DNA of 7,334 nt, from contig DXNX01000123.1 in NCBI GenBank assembly GCA_019413245.1, forward strand, positions 1 through 7,334. The letters run 5' to 3'. Each line of letters begins with the position of its first letter. The first letter of the stretch is position 1. Origin of the DNA: Oscillospiraceae bacterium. GTDB taxonomy: Bacteria > Bacillota > Clostridia > Oscillospirales > Ruminococcaceae. Below are positions 1 through 6,260 of the stretch, piece by piece. Under the pieces are notes generated by a model. That model did not search any database. It was not told the origin of the DNA and saw only the letters and a program-made list of their open reading frames with translations. A program made the position numbers and the translations under genes.

Positions 1-340
1 GTTCGCATTCGATGATCAGCCCGTCCAGCCGCCGGGCATAGTGCTCCGCCAGAGCCGAGAGAGCCGCCGTACCGGTCCCCTGCCCCCGCAGCTCCGGCAG
101 GACCGCGAAATAATCCAGCAAAGCGCAGCGGCAGCCGGGCATTACTGTCTGGAAGGCGTAGGCCGCCATGGCGCCGGTGGTTTCATACACCAGGGACAGC
201 GGCTCATACCAGCCTTTTTCCATCAACCGCTTCATGTCCTGGTAGGGTTTGAGTTCCGAAGGCGGGAAATCCGCGGTCATCCGGCGGTCATATACTTCTT
301 TTGTCTGTGCCGCGTCCAGCGGCAAAAGCCTCAGGTTCAT
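1..340 (-). CDS. GNAT family N-acetyltransferase, N-terminal part (runs off the left edge)
   Basis: The minus-strand reading frame opens with ATG at 340 and stays open to base 1, giving 113 residues without the C-terminus. The protein starts MNLRLLPLDAAQTKEVYDRR. Residues 75-97 form the usual GNAT core: a beta-strand (LDYFAVLP), then the acetyl-CoA pyrophosphate loop RGQGTG (85-90) and a helix (TAALSALAEHYARR), then a strand IIECE (109-113) that starts the next motif. GNAT enzymes transfer an acetyl group from acetyl-CoA to an amine; the substrate here cannot be read from sequence. The start is supported by the purine-rich site AAAGGGG (minus, 355-349) eight bases upstream. The gene is divergent from prmA, and its leader overlaps the prmA promoter. 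The family is confident, the substrate unknown. Confidence 0.85.
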   Translation of the reverse strand, partial: MNLRLLPLDAAQTKEVYDRRMTADFPPSELKPYQDMKRLMEKGWYEPLSLVYETTGAMAAYAFQTVMPGCRCALLDYFAVLPELRGQGTGTAALSALAEHYARRLDGLIIECE

Positions 341-352
341 ACAAAGCGCCCC

Positions 353-381
353 TTTCCAAGCCGCGTGGGATGCGGTATAAT
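353..381 (+). promoter_or_regulatory. Putative sigma-A-type promoter of prmA-rsmE
   Basis: A perfect -10 hexamer TATAAT lies at 376-381, with a weaker -35 match TTTCCA (353-358) at a 17-base spacing. The expected start of transcription, around 388, leaves a leader of about 25 bases carrying the AGGAGG site (398-403), ten bases before the prmA ATG. The -35 region overlaps the ribosome binding site of the divergent acetyltransferase gene. This is a sequence match only. Confidence 0.65.
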
Positions 382-382
382 A
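377..382 (-). promoter_or_regulatory. Possible overlapping -10 element for the divergent acetyltransferase gene
   Basis: Read on the minus strand, 382-377 is TATTAT, five of six matches to the -10 consensus. It overlaps the prmA -10 by five bases, within the near-palindrome GTATAATAC (375-383). Transcription from it would start near 370 and give a leader of about 30 bases to the ATG at 340, including the AAAGGGG site. I see no good -35 at the right distance on this strand, so the assignment is tentative. Confidence 0.35.
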
Positions 383-413
383 CAACTATCTTGCAGCAGG
401 AGGATTCCGAATT

Positions 414-1331
414 ATGGAGTGGACCGATATTACCATCACCGTACCCCAGAAGTACGCCGACACCGCCGAAGCCATTGCCACCATGGTGGCCAACGGCGGC
501 ATTTATATCGAGGATTACAGTGACCTGGAGCAGCAGGCCTGGGAGATCGCCCATGTGGACCTGATCGAACAGGACCTGCTGGACCAGCCCCGGGACATCG
601 TGAAAGTTCACATGTATCTGGCCCCGGACGAAAATCTGGCCGAAGTTCTGCCCCTGTTCCGGGAGCGGCTGGATGATTCCGGCATCGAGTACACGCTGTC
701 CACCACCGGCGTGGAGCAGGAAGACTGGCAGAATGCCTGGAAAAAGTACTACCATGCCATGGACATCGGCAAGCGACTGGCCATTGTGCCCGGCTGGGAG
801 GAATACCAGACCGACCGCACCGTCATCACCATGGACCCGGGCATGGCTTTCGGCACCGGCACCCACGAGACCACGTCCCTGTGCCTGGAAGTGCTGGACG
901 AGCGTGTCAAGGGCGGCGAACGGATGCTGGACATCGGCACCGGGTCGGGCATTCTGGCCATTGCAGCCCTGAAACTGGGGGCCGCCGAGGCCGAGGGTGT
1001 GGACATTGACCCTATGTGCGTGCGCACCGCCGGGGAAAACGCCGAGCGCAACGGTGTGCAGGACCGGTTCAAGGTGCTGGTGGGCGACCTTTCGGACAAG
1101 GCCAGCGGTGTGTACAACATCATCACCGCCAACATCGTGGCTTCGGCCATTCTGTCCCTGGCCCCCCATGTGCCCGCCCTGATGGCGGACGGCGCGGTGT
1201 TCATTGCCTCCGGCATTATCGATACCCGCAAGGACGAGGTACTGGAAGGTCTGCGCGCCGCCGGGCTGGACCCCTTTGAGATCCACGAAAAGCGCGGCTG
1301 GGTCTGCATCGTCTGCCGCAAGGAGGGCTGA
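414..1331 (+). CDS. prmA: Ribosomal protein L11 methyltransferase
   Basis: This SAM-dependent methyltransferase (305 residues, a usual length for the family) methylates amino groups of ribosomal protein L11 in the cytoplasm. The family hallmark DPGMAFGTGTHETT is at residues 141-154. The SAM-binding glycine motif LDIGTGSG is at 172-179, the acidic ribose-binding segment GVDID at 195-199, and the catalytic-region N-x-x-x-x-N-I segment NIITANI at 235-241. The N-terminal 120 or so residues correspond to the L11-recognition domain. The start is fixed by AGGAGG at 398-403, ten bases before ATG. It is the first gene of a two-gene operon; its last codons carry the ribosome binding site of rsmE, and only three bases separate the stop from the next ATG. 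No damage is seen. Confidence 0.96.
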   Translation: MEWTDITITVPQKYADTAEAIATMVANGGIYIEDYSDLEQQAWEIAHVDLIEQDLLDQPRDIVKVHMYLAPDENLAEVLPLFRERLDDSGIEYTLSTTGVEQEDWQNAWKKYYHAMDIGKRLAIVPGWEEYQTDRTVITMDPGMAFGTGTHETTSLCLEVLDERVKGGERMLDIGTGSGILAIAALKLGAAEAEGVDIDPMCVRTAGENAERNGVQDRFKVLVGDLSDKASGVYNIITANIVASAILSLAPHVPALMADGAVFIASGIIDTRKDEVLEGLRAAGLDPFEIHEKRGWVCIVCRKEG

Positions 1332-1334
1332 GGA

Positions 1335-2066
1335 ATGCCCCACCGCTATTTTACCCGGGAGGTGGCCGACGGTCACGCAGTCCTGCAGGGCACCGACGCC
1401 CACCATCTGGTGCATGTGATGCGGGCGGGCATCGGGGATGAAGTGGTCCTGTGCGGACCGGACGCCCTGGAGTACACCGGCCGCATCGAGAGCATCGACG
1501 GGGACCGGGTGACCTTTACGGTGAGTGAAGGGTATCCCAGCACCGCTGAGCCCAAAGCCCAGGTGACCCTGTATGCCGCCTATCCCAAGCAGGGCAAACT
1601 GGAGGAGGTCATCCGCCACGGTGTGGAGCTGGGTGTACGGCAGGTGGTCCCCTTCTTCAGCCGGTACTGTGTGGCCACCCCCAAAAAGGAGGAGGCCAAA
1701 AACGAGCGATACAACCGGATCGCCGCCGAAGCCGCCAAGCAGTGCGGGCGGGGGCTGGTGCCGGATGTGCGCATGCCTCTGCCGGATTTTGCCGCCGTGT
1801 GTGCCGAGTTCGGGCAGTATGACCTGGTGCTCTTTTTCTATGAGGGCGGCGGGCGTTCCTTGCGGCAGATTCTGGCCGATGCTCCCAACGCCACGCGCAT
1901 TGCCCTGGTCACCGGCAGCGAGGGCGGCTTTGCCCCTGAGGAAGCCGAGCGGGCTGCCGCTTCGGGCGCAGTGACCGTAGGTCTGGGGCCCCGCATCCTG
2001 CGGTGCGAAACGGCCCCTCTGGCAGCGCTGGCGGCCGTAATGACCCTGACCGGGGACCTGGAATAA
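1335..2066 (+). CDS. rsmE: 16S rRNA (uracil(1498)-N(3))-methyltransferase
   Basis: This SPOUT-class methyltransferase (243 residues, normal for the family) makes m3U1498 (E. coli numbering) in 16S rRNA near the decoding region, using SAM. The N-terminal PUA-like domain has the typical HHLVHVMR-x-x-x-GD segment (about residues 22-34). The C-terminal trefoil-knot domain carries TGSEGGF (193-199), which is GPEGGF in many homologs, and LGPRILRCETA (217-227), where the common LRTETA has Cys for Thr. The ATG has the site AAGGAGG (1320-1326) eight bases upstream, inside the end of prmA, so the two genes are probably translationally coupled. The prmA-rsmE order is common in Firmicutes. The operon ends at the hairpin just downstream. 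Confidence 0.95.
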   Translation: MPHRYFTREVADGHAVLQGTDAHHLVHVMRAGIGDEVVLCGPDALEYTGRIESIDGDRVTFTVSEGYPSTAEPKAQVTLYAAYPKQGKLEEVIRHGVELGVRQVVPFFSRYCVATPKKEEAKNERYNRIAAEAAKQCGRGLVPDVRMPLPDFAAVCAEFGQYDLVLFFYEGGGRSLRQILADAPNATRIALVTGSEGGFAPEEAERAAASGAVTVGLGPRILRCETAPLAALAAVMTLTGDLE

Positions 2067-2082
2067 ACCGAACAGAAAAACG

Positions 2083-2112
2083 CGGGGGATGCCGGACGGC
2101 ATCCCCCGTTTT
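2083..2112. terminator. Bidirectional intrinsic terminator between rsmE and the Enzyme I-like gene
   Basis: An 11-bp perfect stem (2083-2093 with 2098-2108; left arm CGGGGGATGCC) encloses a four-base GGAC loop. TTTT follows on the plus strand (2109-2112). On the minus strand the stem is followed, after two bases, by TTTTT (complement of 2076-2080). It can therefore end both the prmA-rsmE transcript and the convergent patatin/Enzyme I-like transcript. Confidence 0.9.
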
Positions 2113-2165
2113 GCATGCCTCCGGGCCAGTATATGCGGCACCGGGAGCAGATTATCAGCTTTGGG

Positions 2166-3761
2166 TCAGGCTTCCTGCCCGCGCTGCCCGGACAGGTCCA
2201 GTTTCAGCAGGCTGGCCTTGAGTTCGGTCAGGCAGGCGTTTTCCACGCAGAAGCTGCGGGCGCCCAGATACATATACCCGGGCATGGCATCCAGCTGGTT
2301 CAGCGGAATGCCGCACAGGGTCACATCGGTATTGCGGGCGGCCGCGGCGTCCAGAACATCCTGCACCAGCCGCTTGACCACCGGTGTATCGGTCTTTCGC
2401 TGCTCCTCCCGCTCGTTCTGGGGCTGCACATAGATGAAATTGGCCAGGTCGTCCAGGTCTATGTACAGGAACCGGGCTCCGTGGTCCACGATTTCGGCGG
2501 CTTCCAGGGCAGATGCCGGAACTTCGATCATGCAGCCCACCGGCAGGTCCTCATCAAAGGGGATTCCCTCCCGGCGCAGCTCCTTTTTACATTCCTCAAA
2601 GTTGTGCAGGCAGGTATCCCAGCCCTGTACGCCGCAGATCATGGGCACCACGACCCGCAGCACGCCGGACCCGCCGGCCCGCAGCAGGGCGCGCATCTGG
2701 GTCTTGTACAGGGAATCCCGGTCCGCCAGGGTCTGCACCGTCTGCACCCAGGGGGCACCGTCATCGGCACCGGGGTCATACAGACGCACCACCACCGGCC
2801 AGCCTTCGGCGCTTTCCAGCAGTTTGCGGTATTCCGCCACCTGGCGTTCCTCATCGTAGTTGTTCAGAATCATGGATTCGGTACGCACCAGACCAATGCC
2901 GCCGTTGGCACCATTGTCCAGCGCGGCCCGGATCTCGCTGGGCTCGCTGGAGTTGGCCGAACCCAGGATCACGAAAGCCGTACCATCCCGGGTGCGGTTG
3001 GGTTTGTTCACCAGCGGGTCCGGGCGCTGGCGGCGGCGTTCCAGCCGTTCCATCCGGCGCCGTGCCGCCTCGCTCTGTTCCGGCGTGGGGTCCACGATCA
3101 GGCTGCCGCGCTCGGCGTCCAGCACCACCGTATGGCCTTCGGCGCTCTTGGAAACGCCCTCTCCCAACTGGCACAGGGCCGGAATTCCCATACCACGGGC
3201 CATGATGGCCGCATGGCTGGTCACACTGTCCCGCTCGGAAATCAGTCCCAGAATCATGCTGCGGTCCAGGGAAAACAGGTCGCTGGGATAAAACAGATCC
3301 GCAGCCAGGATGCTGGGCTGGTCCAGCTGCAGGGGGCGACGGGAACGGCCGTCCAGAATATCCACCACCCGGCGGCAGGCGTCGCAGACATCCACGCTGC
3401 GTTCCTTGATATAATCGTCGTCAATATTGCTGATGCGCCCGGCAAAGATTTTCTCGGCACGCTCCACGGCAGCGGCACTGCCCGCCCCCGCGGCGATGTA
3501 ATCCCCGATCTCATTGGTGAAGGACTCATCTTCCAGCAGTGCCATCTGGAACAGAAGGATGTCTGCGTCCTTGGGGTCCTGGGCATGCTTGCGCAGCATG
3601 GTCAGTTCATCTTTGGCCAGCACAATGGCGGCATCATACAAAGCCCGCTCCTGATAAGGGTCACTGACGATCCGGTGCAGCCCGATAAGGCCGCGGTCGA
3701 TCCGCACCACGGGGCCGACAGTCAGCCCGCCGGATGCGGTGGTTCCTGTAAAAGTACGCAC
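2166..3761 (-). CDS. PTS Enzyme I-like (PEP-protein phosphotransferase family) protein with an altered PEP site
   Basis: This 531-residue protein follows the layout of PTS Enzyme I (usually about 570-575 residues), which takes phosphate from PEP onto a histidine and passes it to HPr. The phospho-histidine segment is present as TSHAAIMAR with His183, although the glycines that normally precede it are replaced. VDPTPEQ (224-230) ends the N-terminal half. The TIM-barrel half keeps GIGLVRTE (Arg293), VVVRLYD (Arg326), the LRVVVPMI strand, IEVPA (Glu413) and LCG (Cys483). Compared with E. coli Enzyme I recalled from memory, several PEP-site residues differ: GTNDL reads DLDDL (435-439), and the positions of Lys340 and Arg465 are Asp and Gln. 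The conserved N-P-x-L-G-x-R stretch is missing, which accounts for part of the shorter length. No HPr or sugar permease gene is nearby. It is probably an Enzyme I paralog of altered or regulatory function, so I give no ptsI symbol. The GTG start is chosen for its ribosome binding site; an in-frame ATG at 3803 lacks one. Confidence 0.8.
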   Translation of the reverse strand: MRTFTGTTASGGLTVGPVVRIDRGLIGLHRIVSDPYQERALYDAAIVLAKDELTMLRKHAQDPKDADILLFQMALLEDESFTNEIGDYIAAGAGSAAAVERAEKIFAGRISNIDDDYIKERSVDVCDACRRVVDILDGRSRRPLQLDQPSILAADLFYPSDLFSLDRSMILGLISERDSVTSHAAIMARGMGIPALCQLGEGVSKSAEGHTVVLDAERGSLIVDPTPEQSEAARRRMERLERRRQRPDPLVNKPNRTRDGTAFVILGSANSSEPSEIRAALDNGANGGIGLVRTESMILNNYDEERQVAEYRKLLESAEGWPVVVRLYDPGADDGAPWVQTVQTLADRDSLYKTQMRALLRAGGSGVLRVVVPMICGVQGWDTCLHNFEECKKELRREGIPFDEDLPVGCMIEVPASALEAAEIVDHGARFLYIDLDDLANFIYVQPQNEREEQRKTDTPVVKRLVQDVLDAAAARNTDVTLCGIPLNQLDAMPGYMYLGARSFCVENACLTELKASLLKLDLSGQRGQEA

Positions 3762-3771
3762 AGGCTGCACT

Positions 3772-3778
3772 CTCCTTT
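3772..3778 (-). promoter_or_regulatory. Ribosome binding site that fixes the GTG start of the Enzyme I-like gene
   Basis: The minus strand reads AAAGGAG at 3778-3772, ten bases before GTG at 3761. The protein then begins (M)RTFTGTTASGGLTVGPV, where Enzyme I proteins normally begin. Starting at the upstream ATG (3803) would add 14 basic, unrelated residues translated through the ribosome binding site itself. Confidence 0.8.
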
Positions 3779-3786
3779 CCTGTGTA

Positions 3787-3808
3787 CGGCGGTAAAACGG
3801 CACCGCCG
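3787..3808 (-). other. Small hairpin in the patatin/Enzyme I-like intergenic mRNA
   Basis: A 7-bp perfect inverted repeat (CGGCGGT on the minus strand at 3808-3802, pairing with ACCGCCG at 3793-3787) has an eight-base loop. It sits nine bases upstream of the AAAGGAG site of the Enzyme I-like gene. No T-run follows, so it is not a terminator. It may affect mRNA processing or translation of the second gene, or be incidental. Confidence 0.35.
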
Positions 3809-3820
3809 GACCGGGTATCC

Positions 3821-3847
3821 AAAAAATCAGGAAACTCGCATTTCCCG
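3821..3847 (-). terminator. Weak terminator-like hairpin at the end of the patatin gene
   Basis: On the minus strand a 7-bp stem with one G-U pair (3847-3841 with 3834-3828, six-base loop) covers the last patatin codons. One base after it comes TTTTTT (3826-3821), overlapping the region just after the TGA stop. The stem is short, so at most it would lower read-through into the Enzyme I-like gene. Confidence 0.35.
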
Positions 3848-5008
3848 CAGCGTGTGGGACACCAGCGCTGTGATAAAGTCTTCCGGGGCGGCGGCCGCCA
3901 GGGCGGTCTCCCCGAGATGATTGCCCTCTTCCCTGCCCAGCAAAACACGGAAACGGTCCGCAGGGTCACGGTCAAAACTGCGCAGAAAAGCCTGCGCCAG
4001 TCCACGCGGGGTGTAAGGTTCTTCCGGCGGCACATTCATCTTTTCGGCAGCCAGTTCCAACGGTGCCGAAGCCCCCCGGGTGGGAGCCTGCAGATTCTGG
4101 GAGAAAGGCGCCGGATATTCCTTGCGCTGCCGGGCCATATTTTCGGCCAGAGCCAGGGTGGGTGCCCGGGAGATGGCCGCTGCCAGCTGCTGCTGATATG
4201 CCGCCGCAAACTGTGTCAGAAAACCATCCGGGTCAGGCAGTAGAGCGTAAGCCGTGCCCCCTACCCGGCCGAAGACCCGCAGGGTATCCAGATACCCAAT
4301 GGCAATATTGCGCGCTGCGCGGGCACCGTCAAAGTCAAAGGTCGGTCCCAGGTCCCAGTGGCTGCGGATGACCCGGGTGGGCAGGCCGGTCCGGTTGGGC
4401 TTGTTGTAACCGACCCCTTCAATATCCACCGCCACCAGCTCGGTGGCCCCCATATTGGCCGCCAGGTCCAGGGGCATATTGTCCCGCCAGCCGCCGTCGA
4501 TGTACTTCACGCCGTCGATGGTGCGGGGGCGCAGCGCCGGGAAGCAGGCGCTGGAGGCCAGCATGTATTCTTTCAAGCGACCGTAAGGGATCTGTTCCAA
4601 GGGCAGCTGCCGGCTTTTTAAGGTGTTCATCTCGGTCATGACCAGACCGTACCGCACCCTGGAAGTCCGGATGGCATCCTCGTCCAGGTACTTGTCGATG
4701 ACATCCCCCAACGGTTCCAGGTCCAGCCCGCCGCTGCGCACCGTGTCCAGCAGAAAGTTCTGCAGTTCCTCCGGAGATTTTCCGGCAGGCATCTCCAGCA
4801 CGCCGTGGATGTCCAGGCTTTTCCACAATTCTTCCGCTTCGGTGACCTTATCCAGCACGAACAGAGCCGCGTTCAGACAGCCTACGCTGGTGCCGGTGAT
4901 GATATCGGGCTGCCAGCCCAGTTCACGCAGTGCGCGGTACGCGCCGACCTGATAGCTGCCTTTGGCGCCTCCGCCGGCCAGTACCAGTCCCTTGCAGGCT
5001 GTGCCCAT
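3827..5008 (-). CDS. Patatin-like phospholipase family protein
   Basis: This predicted serine acyl hydrolase has 393 residues. The patatin domain fills about residues 6-210: the oxyanion loop GGGAKG (12-17), nucleophile elbow GTSVG with Ser41, and the DGG motif with catalytic Asp171 (YIDGGWRDNMP). Family members cleave acyl chains from phospholipids or other lipid esters using this Ser-Asp dyad. The C-terminal portion, after about residue 250, is Ala-rich and not recognised; it may regulate or target the enzyme. No signal peptide or membrane segment is evident, so it is probably cytoplasmic or peripheral. I use the second ATG because AGGAGG is eight bases before it; the first ATG (5014) is only two bases from that site. 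The Enzyme I-like gene follows 65 bases downstream on the same strand. The true lipid substrate is unknown. Confidence 0.9.
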   Translation of the reverse strand: MGTACKGLVLAGGGAKGSYQVGAYRALRELGWQPDIITGTSVGCLNAALFVLDKVTEAEELWKSLDIHGVLEMPAGKSPEELQNFLLDTVRSGGLDLEPLGDVIDKYLDEDAIRTSRVRYGLVMTEMNTLKSRQLPLEQIPYGRLKEYMLASSACFPALRPRTIDGVKYIDGGWRDNMPLDLAANMGATELVAVDIEGVGYNKPNRTGLPTRVIRSHWDLGPTFDFDGARAARNIAIGYLDTLRVFGRVGGTAYALLPDPDGFLTQFAAAYQQQLAAAISRAPTLALAENMARQRKEYPAPFSQNLQAPTRGASAPLELAAEKMNVPPEEPYTPRGLAQAFLRSFDRDPADRFRVLLGREEGNHLGETALAAAAPEDFITALVSHTLREMRVS

Positions 5009-5016
5009 CTCCATCC

Positions 5017-5022
5017 CCTCCT
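5017..5022 (-). promoter_or_regulatory. Ribosome binding site choosing the second ATG of the patatin gene
   Basis: The minus strand reads AGGAGG at 5022-5017. It is eight bases from the ATG at 5008 but only two from the ATG at 5014, so the protein most likely begins MGTACKGLVLAGGGAKG. Confidence 0.75.
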
Positions 5023-5075
5023 GTCCTGAAGCAGAACTGCCAACAGCAAAAAAGATTCCTGAATTTTGTTTGATT

Positions 5076-5103
5076 AGTATACATTATAACACGTCTGTGT
5101 CAA
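5076..5103 (-). promoter_or_regulatory. Putative promoter for the patatin/Enzyme I-like gene pair
   Basis: On the minus strand a perfect -35 TTGACA (5103-5098) is followed after 16 bases by TATACT (5081-5076). An overlapping alternative is the extended -10 TGTTATAAT (5091-5083), which needs no -35. Either would give a leader of roughly 60-70 bases to the ATG at 5008. The surrounding 5040-5110 stretch is clearly AT-richer than the genes. Confidence 0.7.
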
Positions 5104-5169
5104 AAATACTATCGGTTTTCGCCGCAATTTACCGGAATTTAACCGCCTTTTGCTTTTGTGCGGCCGCCC

Positions 5170-5198
5170 TTGCATCCGGACCCGCAAACGTATACAAT
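5170..5198 (+). promoter_or_regulatory. Possible promoter for the nucleotidyltransferase gene
   Basis: TTGCAT at 5170-5175 and TACAAT at 5193-5198 are separated by 17 bases, with the expected transcription start about 30 bases before the ATG at 5237. The -35 match is weak (TTG only), so this is a plausible rather than firm call. Confidence 0.45.
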
Positions 5199-5223
5199 AG
5201 GAACCAGAAACACCAGTACAAAT

Positions 5224-5230
5224 GGGGAGG
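5224..5230 (+). promoter_or_regulatory. Ribosome binding site fixing the nucleotidyltransferase start
   Basis: GGGGAGG ends six bases before ATG at 5237. An in-frame ATG at 5222 overlaps this site and has none of its own, so it is not the start. Confidence 0.85.
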
Positions 5231-5236
5231 ATACTT

Positions 5237-6169
5237 ATGAACAGCAAACCGATCCTGGCCGTGATGGCGGCCGGTATGGGCAGCCGATACGGCGGCCTGA
5301 AGCAAATTGACCCGGTAGGCCCCAGCGGGGAAGCCATTCTGGATTACAGCCTGTACGACGCCCGCCGTGCGGGATTTGAGACGGTGGTCTTTATCATCAA
5401 ACCGGAAATTGACGAAGCCTTCCGCGCCAGCGTGGGAGCCCGGGCCGAGAAGGCCGGTTTTGAGGTCCGCTACGCCTACCAGACACTGGACAAACTGCCC
5501 GAAGGTTTTTCCGTGCCGGAAGGCCGTGTAAAGCCGTGGGGCACCGCCCACGCCATTCTGTCGGCGGCGGATGTCATTGATGCGCCCTTTGCGGTCATCA
5601 ATGCCGACGACTATTACGGCCCCCAGGGGTTCCGTCTGATCTACGACCATCTGGCCCAGGCCGAGACCACCCCCGGCACACCCGCCCCCTGGGCCATGGT
5701 GGGATTCCTGCTGGGCAATACGGTCAGCACCAACGGGTCGGTTTCCCGCGGGGTCTGCACCCTGGATGAAAACAGCCGTCTGGTCAGCGTGACCGAGCGC
5801 ACCCGCATTGAGACCTACAACGGCGGCATCCATTACACCGAGGACGACGGAGCCAGCTGGACCGACCTGCCTGCCGATGCGGTGGTTTCCATGAATCTGT
5901 GGGGCTTTACCCCGGATTTTCTGGACCGTGCCCGGGAAGGGTTTGCCTCTTTCCTGGAAGCCAGCCTGCCGGTCAATCCGCTGAAGTGCGAGTATTATCT
6001 GCCCAGTGTGGTGACGGCGGCTCTGGAGCACGGCACCGCTCAGGTCACCGTGCTGACCAGTTCCGACCGCTGGCACGGCGTCACCTACCGGGAAGACAAG
6101 CCTGAGCTGGTGGAAGCCCTGCGCCGGATGAGTGAGGAAGGCCTGTATCCGAAAGACCATCTGTTCTGA
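5237..6169 (+). CDS. Sugar-phosphate-type nucleotidyltransferase (NTP_transferase fold)
   Basis: This 310-residue predicted enzyme joins a nucleoside triphosphate to a phosphorylated small molecule, releasing pyrophosphate. The N-terminal nucleotide-binding signature is AAGMGSRYGGLKQ (11-23), with Arg17 and Lys22 in the expected places. KPWGTAHA (99-106) matches the G-T-A-H/Q-A nucleotide-base contact, and INADDYYG (121-128) holds the metal-binding Asp. The C-terminal 150 residues (KCEYYLPSVV, DRWHGVTYREDK) form a tail longer than in LicC-type cytidylyltransferases. Proteins of this type in gut Firmicutes and Bacteroidetes are generally annotated only as nucleotidyltransferase; the acceptor sugar, choline or polyol phosphate cannot be told. 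No kinase or glycosyltransferase partner lies beside it, and it appears monocistronic between its own promoter region and terminator. Confidence 0.88.
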   Translation: MNSKPILAVMAAGMGSRYGGLKQIDPVGPSGEAILDYSLYDARRAGFETVVFIIKPEIDEAFRASVGARAEKAGFEVRYAYQTLDKLPEGFSVPEGRVKPWGTAHAILSAADVIDAPFAVINADDYYGPQGFRLIYDHLAQAETTPGTPAPWAMVGFLLGNTVSTNGSVSRGVCTLDENSRLVSVTERTRIETYNGGIHYTEDDGASWTDLPADAVVSMNLWGFTPDFLDRAREGFASFLEASLPVNPLKCEYYLPSVVTAALEHGTAQVTVLTSSDRWHGVTYREDKPELVEALRRMSEEGLYPKDHLF

Positions 6170-6191
6170 TTTGTTATACCAAATAGAAAAG

Positions 6192-6237
6192 CGCCGCCCC
6201 GGCACGGGAGTTTCCGTACCGGGGCGGCGTTGTTATT
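6192..6237. terminator. Bidirectional terminator between the nucleotidyltransferase and rnfB
   Basis: An 11-bp GC-only stem (6192-6202 with 6219-6229; CGCCGCCCCGG with CCGGGGCGGCG) continues, past one C/A mismatch, into a 4-bp ACGG/CCGT stem with a GAGTTT loop. The plus-strand side is followed by TTGTTATT. On the minus strand the stem is followed, after one base, by TTTTCTATTT, a better U-tract. It therefore probably ends the rnf operon as well as the nucleotidyltransferase gene. Confidence 0.85.
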
Positions 6238-6260
6238 AGGATCTGTTCAGGCCGGACCCA

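Noticed and set aside
288..2141. 617-codon open frame on the minus strand, antisense to the whole prmA-rsmE operon
   Set aside because: It is rich in Gly, His, Gln and Ala with no recognisable domain, as expected from the complement of GC-rich codons. Both sense genes are clear family members, and I see no ribosome binding site or promoter for it. Stop-free antisense frames are common at this base composition.
3762..3803. Upstream in-frame ATG start for the Enzyme I-like gene (14 extra residues)
   Set aside because: The extension MPFYRRTQERRVQP spans the AAAGGAG site and has no ribosome binding site of its own. The GTG at 3761 is correctly spaced and matches where Enzyme I proteins begin.
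2115..3920. 601-codon open frame on the plus strand, antisense to the Enzyme I-like gene
   Set aside because: It has the same Gly/His/Gln-rich composition. It runs through the end of the patatin gene, has no recognisable motif, and begins right after the rsmE terminator without a good ribosome binding site.
5009..5236. The 228-bp divergent region as a possible small RNA, riboswitch or small gene
   Set aside because: It is AT-rich with promoter elements for both directions, but I see no strong stem with a T-run, no conserved riboswitch core that I recognise, and no short frame with a ribosome binding site.
5129..6205. 358-codon minus-strand frame opposite the nucleotidyltransferase
   Set aside because: It is a shadow frame: it crosses the nucleotidyltransferase promoter region and half of the terminator hairpin, and encodes no recognisable domain.
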